From assembly GCF_016714285.1 (NCBI RefSeq), contig NZ_JADJNN010000001.1, forward strand, positions 496,001 to 560,000: a stretch of DNA of 64,000 nt, read 5' to 3'. Below the pieces are notes generated by a model, which worked only from the letters and a program-made list of their open reading frames with translations, did no database searches and was not told the DNA's origin. The stretch is from Nannocystis sp. (GTDB taxonomy: Bacteria; Myxococcota_A; Polyangia; Nannocystales; Nannocystaceae). How positions within the stretch are numbered: position 1 is the stretch's first letter; every line of letters starts with the position of its first letter. Shown here piece after piece: positions 59,760 to 64,000 of the stretch. Position numbers and translations under genes: made by a program.

Positions 59760-60953
59760 ATGTTGCGCGCCGCCGTGATCGTCCTCGGTCTGTCCCTCCC
59801 GAGCTGCTACGGCGGCAGCGGGGAGCTCGCGTCCGGCGGCGGGACGCAGGGGAGCTCGAGCGGGGCCGTGACGGGCTCGAGCGGGGCCGTGACGAGCTCG
59901 AGCGGGGCCGTGACGAGCTCGAGCGGGGCCGCGAGCACGAGCGGCGGCGACCTGTCTGAAAGTTCAGGTAGCACGATCGCCGGGAGCGAGGGCGGGGTCG
60001 CGGCGAGCAGCGGCGAGGGATCGAGCAGCGGGGGCGCGGCGGAGTGCGGCTGCTACGCGGGTGACGGTCCTTACTGCGGGCACGACGTGGCGGCCCACGT
60101 GGAGGCGGAGGGCTGCGAGGTCGCGGCGCTGGCCGGGCACGCGGGCGACATCCTCGGCTGCGCGGACGGGGTGTGGGGCGTGCAGGAGGCTTGCGCGGCC
60201 GGCTGCGAGTCGACCGCGCCGGGCGAGTCGGACGCGTGCACGCTGCCCGAGTGCGTCTGCTTCGTGAAGGAGGCGTGGTGCGGCAGCGGGGCGGCGAAGC
60301 ACGGGCTCGGCCTCGATCCGCCGTGCCGCGTGCCGCTGGTGCCGGAGCACAACGACGACATCCTCGGCTGCGATGGCGACGCGTGGGTGGTCCAGCAGGC
60401 GTGCGCGAAGGGCTGCCACGAGGAGGAGGTCGGGGTGCCCGACAGCTGCAACGACGACTCGGCCTACAGGCTGCCCTACGCGTGCGACACGGCGCAGACC
60501 TGCAGCCAGGGCAACTTCGGATCGAGCCACCAGGGCAGCCAGGCCTACGCGTGGGACTTCGCCATGCCGAAGGGCACGCCGGTGCACGCGGCGCGGGCGG
60601 GCAAGGTGGCGTACCTCGAGCTGCGCTCGCCGCCAGGATCACCCTGCTACGACCCGCCGGGCTTGCTCGAGCAGTGTCACAACAAGGCCAACTTCATCGG
60701 GGTGCGCCACGCCGACGGCACCGTCGGGCTGTACATGCACCTGCGCGAGATGAAGGTGAAGCTCGGCGCGAGCGTGACGCAGGGCCAGCTGATCGGCTTG
60801 TCGGGCAACACCGGCTACACCTCCGGGCCGCACCTGCACTTCCAGCTGCAGAACGACTGCGGCATCTGGTTCTGCAGCTCGGTGCCCGTGAAGTTCGCGG
60901 ACGCGCCCAAGCTGGCGAAGGGGGTGAAGGCGACGTCGGGGAACTGCCCGTGA
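59760..60953 (+). CDS. M23-family (LytM-like) peptidase, lipoprotein
   Basis: 397 residues. The signal is RAAVIVLGLSLPSCYG with lipid-site Cys. A Ser/Gly-rich linker contains four SSSGAVT repeats (21-bp DNA repeats, 59860-59940) and a translated palindrome (59950-59969). A Cys-rich middle (about 95-250) has two modules of CxCY.GDGPYCG / CVCFVKEAWCG type with paired GC motifs. The C-terminal LytM fold shows SHQGSQAYAWDFAMP and SGPHLHFQLQ. M23 enzymes cut peptidoglycan cross-bridges, but the first zinc ligand is changed (H-x3-D replaced by SHQGSQAYAWD), so activity is not assured. The Cys modules may be disulfide-rich binding domains. Confidence 0.85.
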   Translation: MLRAAVIVLGLSLPSCYGGSGELASGGGTQGSSSGAVTGSSGAVTSSSGAVTSSSGAASTSGGDLSESSGSTIAGSEGGVAASSGEGSSSGGAAECGCYAGDGPYCGHDVAAHVEAEGCEVAALAGHAGDILGCADGVWGVQEACAAGCESTAPGESDACTLPECVCFVKEAWCGSGAAKHGLGLDPPCRVPLVPEHNDDILGCDGDAWVVQQACAKGCHEEEVGVPDSCNDDSAYRLPYACDTAQTCSQGNFGSSHQGSQAYAWDFAMPKGTPVHAARAGKVAYLELRSPPGSPCYDPPGLLEQCHNKANFIGVRHADGTVGLYMHLREMKVKLGASVTQGQLIGLSGNTGYTSGPHLHFQLQNDCGIWFCSSVPVKFADAPKLAKGVKATSGNCP

Positions 60954-60977
60954 CGCCTTGTCGACGACGGGGGCCTC

Positions 60978-61109
60978 GATGTCCCTCGGGACAGGCTCGC
61001 TTCGCGGCCGCTCGCGGCGGTGACCGACGGCGAGCTGCTCAACGATCCGCGCGGCGGACTGTCCGAACGCAGCGACCGAGCGCGGGAGACCGTCTGTCCT
61101 TTGGGACAG
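60978..61109. repeat. Two palindromic elements between convergent genes
   Basis: GATGTCCCTCGGGACAGG at 60978-60995 and CTGTCCTTTGGGACAG at 61094-61109, in the ~160 bp between the peptidase stop (60953) and the kinase stop (61116). No other gene is seen. Confidence 0.8.
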
Positions 61110-61115
61110 ATGTGT

Positions 61116-62267
61116 TCAGACGTCGTCGCCCGGGGGCAGCTCGCGGCGGCTCGGGTCGTGCCGCTCCGAGATGGCCTCGATGCGCCCGCGGATGCCACGG
61201 ACCGCGGCGATCGCCCGCAGCTGCCGCTCTGCGAGGCGGCGGCGGCGGTTCGGCTTGGCGTAGCGCCGCCGCTGACCGACGATGGCGAAGAACAGCGGCA
61301 GGATCGCCAGCTCGATGAACCAAAACAGGCCGGCGGCCGCGAGGCTCCACAGCCACACCAGGACCCGCAGGAAGCGCGGCGGATCGCTGCGCGCGACGGC
61401 GGCCTCCGGACGCGGTGCGAGATCACGGGGCGGCGAGGCCGGGCTCGCCTGGCGCGAAGGACCTGTCCGCGGGGACAGCTGCGCGGCGGCCAGGGCCTGG
61501 CGCACCGCGGCCGCGTCGGCGAGGCGCTGGGCCGGCTCGGGCGCCAGCATCCCGGCCAGCACGCTCCGCAACGGGCCCTCCGGGAGCACCGCCGCGAGGT
61601 CGATCGTGAGGCCGCGACGGGGCAGGCGGTCGGCGGCGGTGCCGGCCGCGAGCGCGGCGATGGTGGCCCCCAGCGCGTAGATGTCGGTGGCCGGCGTGAC
61701 CTCGCCGTGGAGCTGCTCCGGGGCCATGTAGCCGAAGGTGCCGATCATGGTGGAGCCGCCGTCGGCGGCCAGGGCCACGCGCACGCCGCCGAAGTCGATC
61801 AGCGCCAGCGGGCTGTCCTTGCGCTGCGGGCGGGCGATCAGGTTGGAGGGCTTGATGTCGCGGTGGATCACCGGCGGATGCCGGGCGTGGAGATACTCGA
61901 GGATCGTCAGGGCCTGATCGAGCAGGGCCAGCAGCTCCGGCTGCGTCATTCCGGCGCGGCCGAGGCGGCGCGACAGCGGCTCGCCCTCGACCAGCTCCAT
62001 CACCAGGAAGAACTCGCGGCCGCTGTCGCTGGTGAACTGATCGAGGTAGCGCGGGATCGCCGGGTGTCGGAGGTCGCGCAGGACCTGGCACTCGCGCTCG
62101 AACAGGTCGAAGGGCTTCCAGTCGCCGCCGAGGTCGCGCAGCTCGAGCACCTTGATCGCCACCGCGGTGTTGCTGACGCGATCGATCGCGCGGAAGGTCT
62201 TGCCCTGCGCGCCGGCGCCGAGGGCCTCCATGATCTGATAGCGCTGCAGGCCGATCGGGTCGCTCAT
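61116..62267 (-). CDS. Ser/Thr protein kinase with C-terminal membrane helices
   Basis: 383 residues from ATG 62267. The kinase domain (about 9-255) has GAGAQGKTF (G-loop ending in KT rather than V), VAIK, HRDIKPSN, DFGG (in LIDFGGVRVAL) and GTFGYMAPEQ. A linker contains a translated palindrome (61461-61480, LSPRTG). Two hydrophobic helices (LVWLWSLAAAGLFWFIELAILPLFFAIVG) are followed by a basic tail. Membrane anchoring at the C-terminus is unusual, since most bacterial kinases have it after a sensor domain. It diverges from nth by about 50 bp. Confidence 0.92.
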   Translation of the reverse strand: MSDPIGLQRYQIMEALGAGAQGKTFRAIDRVSNTAVAIKVLELRDLGGDWKPFDLFERECQVLRDLRHPAIPRYLDQFTSDSGREFFLVMELVEGEPLSRRLGRAGMTQPELLALLDQALTILEYLHARHPPVIHRDIKPSNLIARPQRKDSPLALIDFGGVRVALAADGGSTMIGTFGYMAPEQLHGEVTPATDIYALGATIAALAAGTAADRLPRRGLTIDLAAVLPEGPLRSVLAGMLAPEPAQRLADAAAVRQALAAAQLSPRTGPSRQASPASPPRDLAPRPEAAVARSDPPRFLRVLVWLWSLAAAGLFWFIELAILPLFFAIVGQRRRYAKPNRRRRLAERQLRAIAAVRGIRGRIEAISERHDPSRRELPPGDDV

Positions 62268-62315
62268 GCCTGGCTCGGTTCTACCATCCTGGCCGCCGTG
62301 ATAGGCTGCTGGCCC

Positions 62316-62957
62316 ATGACGGTCACGGCCGAGCTGCTCCTCGAACGCCTCCGCGAGCTGCACCCGACGGCCCGCTACGAGCTCGACTGGTCGACGCCGG
62401 TGCAGATGCTGGTGGCGACGATCCTGGCGGCGCAGTGCACCGACGAGCGCGTCAATGCGGTCACACCGGCGCTGTTCTCCCGCTACCCCGACGCCGAGGC
62501 CTTCGCGGCGGCCGATCGCGGCGAGCTCGAGGAGGCGGTGCGACCGACGGGCTTCTACAAGCAGAAGGCGAAGGCGGTCCAGGAGACCTGCCGGGCCCTG
62601 GTCGATCGCTTCGGCGGCGAGGTGCCGCAGAGCATCGCCGAGCTGGTGACGCTGCCCGGGGTGGCGCGCAAGACGGCCAACGTGGTGCTGGCGACCTGCT
62701 TCGACATCCCGTCGGGGATCATCGTCGACACCCACGTGCAGCGGGTCAGCCAGCGAATGGGCCTGACGCAGCAGCGCGACCCGGAGCGCATCGAGGCTGA
62801 CCTGATGGCGATCGTGCCCGAGGATCAGTGGACCTACTTCGGGCCGGCGATGGTGCTGTTCGGCCGCTACCTGTGCACCGCCAAGAAGCCGGAGTGTCCG
62901 CGCTGCCCGCTGCAGTCGCAGTGCCCGAAGGTCGGCGTGTCGCGCGGGGCGGGCTGA
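62316..62957 (+). CDS. nth: Endonuclease III
   Basis: 213 residues. It removes oxidised pyrimidines from DNA and cleaves the abasic site. The helix-hairpin-helix is LPGVARKTANVVLATCF with catalytic Lys in the RKTANVV segment; the catalytic Asp is in VDTHVQR. The [4Fe-4S] cluster motif C-x6-C-x2-C-x5-C is present (LCTAKKPECPRCPLQSQC). Length normal. The 3' end (SRGAG-stop) is repeated 42 bp downstream. Confidence 0.97.
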   Translation: MTVTAELLLERLRELHPTARYELDWSTPVQMLVATILAAQCTDERVNAVTPALFSRYPDAEAFAAADRGELEEAVRPTGFYKQKAKAVQETCRALVDRFGGEVPQSIAELVTLPGVARKTANVVLATCFDIPSGIIVDTHVQRVSQRMGLTQQRDPERIEADLMAIVPEDQWTYFGPAMVLFGRYLCTAKKPECPRCPLQSQCPKVGVSRGAG

Positions 62958-63024
62958 CTCGATCGGGGCGAGTACGGCCCTTCGCGCGGGGCGGGCTGAC
63001 TAGATCGGGCCGAGCACGGCCTTG
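62941..63024. repeat. 42-bp tandem echo covering the ends of two convergent genes
   Basis: Unit 1 at 62941-62982, unit 2 at 62983-63024, both beginning CGCGCGGGGCGGGCTGAC. Unit 1 carries the nth stop. Unit 2 carries the stop of the convergent gene (63000-63002) and is the likely original place where TGA and CTA overlapped (TGACTA). The duplication has separated the two genes. Confidence 0.85.
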
Positions 63025-63998
63025 CGCGCGGCGAGGTCGGCCAGCAGGGCGCTGATGCGGGCGAGGCGGTCGTCGTCGAGGGGCGCGGCCTCGGCGGCGG
63101 CGCCGGCCTGCACGGCCTCGACCACGGTGGCGCCCGCGAGCAACGCGGCGACCACGGCCTCGGCGAGCGGCGTGAGCTGCAGGAAGCGGACGACGTGGGC
63201 CTCGTCGCGGTAGGCGAGCAGCACCACCGACTCGGGCGTCGGCGGAGCGAGGTCGTCCGGATCGTCGGCGAGGTGATGGACGGCGTGGTCGTAGCGGACG
63301 AGCTGGGCGCTGGCGTCGAACTCGAGGCGGGCGTCGAGGGTGAAGGGCCGCGGCTCACCGCGCGGACGCGGCGGCGCGGCGGCGACGCGGTACTCGAGCA
63401 GCTCGTGCGCGGCCAGCTCGGCCAACCATGACGGGGCCTCGGCGCGCCAGCGCGGCGCGATGAAGCTGAAGAACTCGCCGGGCACGTCGCGCAGGAGCCG
63501 GCTCTGCGGGCCGCCGGAGGCCAGCCAGGCGGCCAGATCGTCGGCGAAGGCGGGGCCGCGGCGGGCCTGGGTCCGCGGGAGGAACTGGGCGACGGCGGCG
63601 GCGAGGGCGTCGCGGACCAGGTCGCGGTAGACGGCGACGCGCGGCGCGGCGACCAGCAGCGCGTCGGCCTCGGGCAGGGCGGCGCGAGGGGCCTCGACCG
63701 TGCGGGTTGTGATGTGCTCGACCATCGCGGCTTGCACGGCTGCGAGCACGCGATCTTCGGCGGGCTCGGAGGGCTGGATCGGCTGCGATCGGGATGGCGT
63801 GAGAGACATGTCGGAAGGGACATGTTCACCGAGGGCCGCGCGGTAGATGGCGCCTAGCTCGCGCAGCTCGGCGAGCAGCTCGGGGTAGGGCGGGATGTTG
63901 TGGTCGCGCTCGTAGAGCACCGGCAGCGGGCCGGTGCGCGCGAGGGTCCAGGCGAGCAGATCCTTGACCTCCGCCGAGACCGGGGCGCCGTGGGTGTC
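63000..63998 (-). CDS. MNIO (DUF692) C-terminus fused to a DUF2063-like domain, 5' end outside window
   Basis: The frame is open to the right edge, and residues before the first GTG (63920) are conserved-looking: DTHGAPVSAEVKDLLAWTLARTGPLPVLYERD, then HNIPPYPELLAELREL. That is the known end of DUF692/MNIO enzymes. The rest (about 300 residues) resembles the DUF2063 partner of such enzymes: FLPRTQARRGPAFADDLAAWL, EFFSFIAPRWRAEAPSWLAELAAHELLEYRVA. A fused MNIO-partner protein would modify a small peptide, but no precursor gene lies in the visible part. A palindrome (63805-63827) is translated in the joint between the two parts. Confidence 0.75.
   Translation of the reverse strand, partial: DTHGAPVSAEVKDLLAWTLARTGPLPVLYERDHNIPPYPELLAELRELGAIYRAALGEHVPSDMSLTPSRSQPIQPSEPAEDRVLAAVQAAMVEHITTRTVEAPRAALPEADALLVAAPRVAVYRDLVRDALAAAVAQFLPRTQARRGPAFADDLAAWLASGGPQSRLLRDVPGEFFSFIAPRWRAEAPSWLAELAAHELLEYRVAAAPPRPRGEPRPFTLDARLEFDASAQLVRYDHAVHHLADDPDDLAPPTPESVVLLAYRDEAHVVRFLQLTPLAEAVVAALLAGATVVEAVQAGAAAEAAPLDDDRLARISALLADLAARKAVLGPI
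63805..63827. repeat. Palindromic element at the domain joint of the MNIO fusion
   Basis: ACATGTCGGAAGGGACATGT: CATG-type arms with a CGGAAG-like loop, translated between the MNIO end and the DUF2063-like part. Confidence 0.7.
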
Positions 63999-64000
63999 GA

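Overview
The window is about 70% G+C DNA, densely packed on both strands, and looks like a chromosomal segment of a myxobacterium, most likely the Nannocystis/Plesiocystis side of the order (inference). Support comes from many signalling genes: two Ser/Thr protein kinases, four FHA proteins, an FHA-GAF-SpoIIE phosphatase, two histidine-kinase systems and two TetR regulators. There are also many small secreted or lipoprotein genes of unknown function. No rRNA, CRISPR array, integrase or insertion sequence is visible. Two tRNA genes, Glu(UUC) and Lys(UUU), lie at 56.9-57.1 kb.

Layout. 0-4.7 kb: 3' end of a spermidine-synthase-like gene, a [2Fe-2S] BFD-type protein, recG, and a ribbon-helix-helix/FHA protein. 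5-10 kb: a FadL-like porin, a TPR lipoprotein, a 23-bp repeat array and an unknown gene. 10-14 kb: a Spinster-like MFS transporter diverging from a cytochrome P450, followed by a TetR regulator fused to a CHAT-like domain. 14-18.6 kb: two paralogous exported membrane proteins and a histidine kinase/response regulator pair. 18.7-30 kb: an AAA_4/HATPase regulator, an aminotransferase, a giant kinase with FG-GAP repeats, an SDR enzyme, the FHA phosphatase, and a PF10118 hydrolase diverging from its probable TetR regulator. 30-40 kb: two unknown genes, a Rieske oxygenase, an MNIO (DUF692) enzyme coupled to a Tat-exported protein, a PaaZ/BoxD-like aldehyde dehydrogenase, a DPF-repeat protein and a permuted aconitase-family enzyme. 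40-52 kb: a methyltransferase-like lipoprotein, two zinc-ribbon/FHA proteins, a large TPR protein, FmdB-FolD, and an NtrB-like kinase with its regulator. 52-64 kb: a Nudix hydrolase, two lipoprotein pairs, the tRNAs, a CX3C-repeat protein, an M28 peptidase or glutaminyl cyclase, a Rieske protein, an M23 peptidase, a kinase, nth, and the end of a second MNIO enzyme fused to a DUF2063-like domain.

Two sequence habits stand out. First, a short palindrome family (arms CCTGTCC/GGACAGG, covarying with TGGCC/GGCCA and ACATGTCC/GGACATGT, 4-nt loop) occurs at more than 30 places, both between and inside genes, and has expanded into two tandem arrays. Inside genes it is translated in frame, as in recG, kinases, signal peptides and the start of a lipoprotein gene. 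Second, the 3' ends of several genes, or gene junctions, are followed by tandem 'echo' copies of themselves (near 0.8, 13.9, 15.7, 17.8, 20.9 and 63.0 kb). Three of these separate convergent neighbours and one separates a formerly overlapping stop/start pair. Together with the two MNIO loci and the TetR-CHAT fusion, these are the most novel contents of the window.
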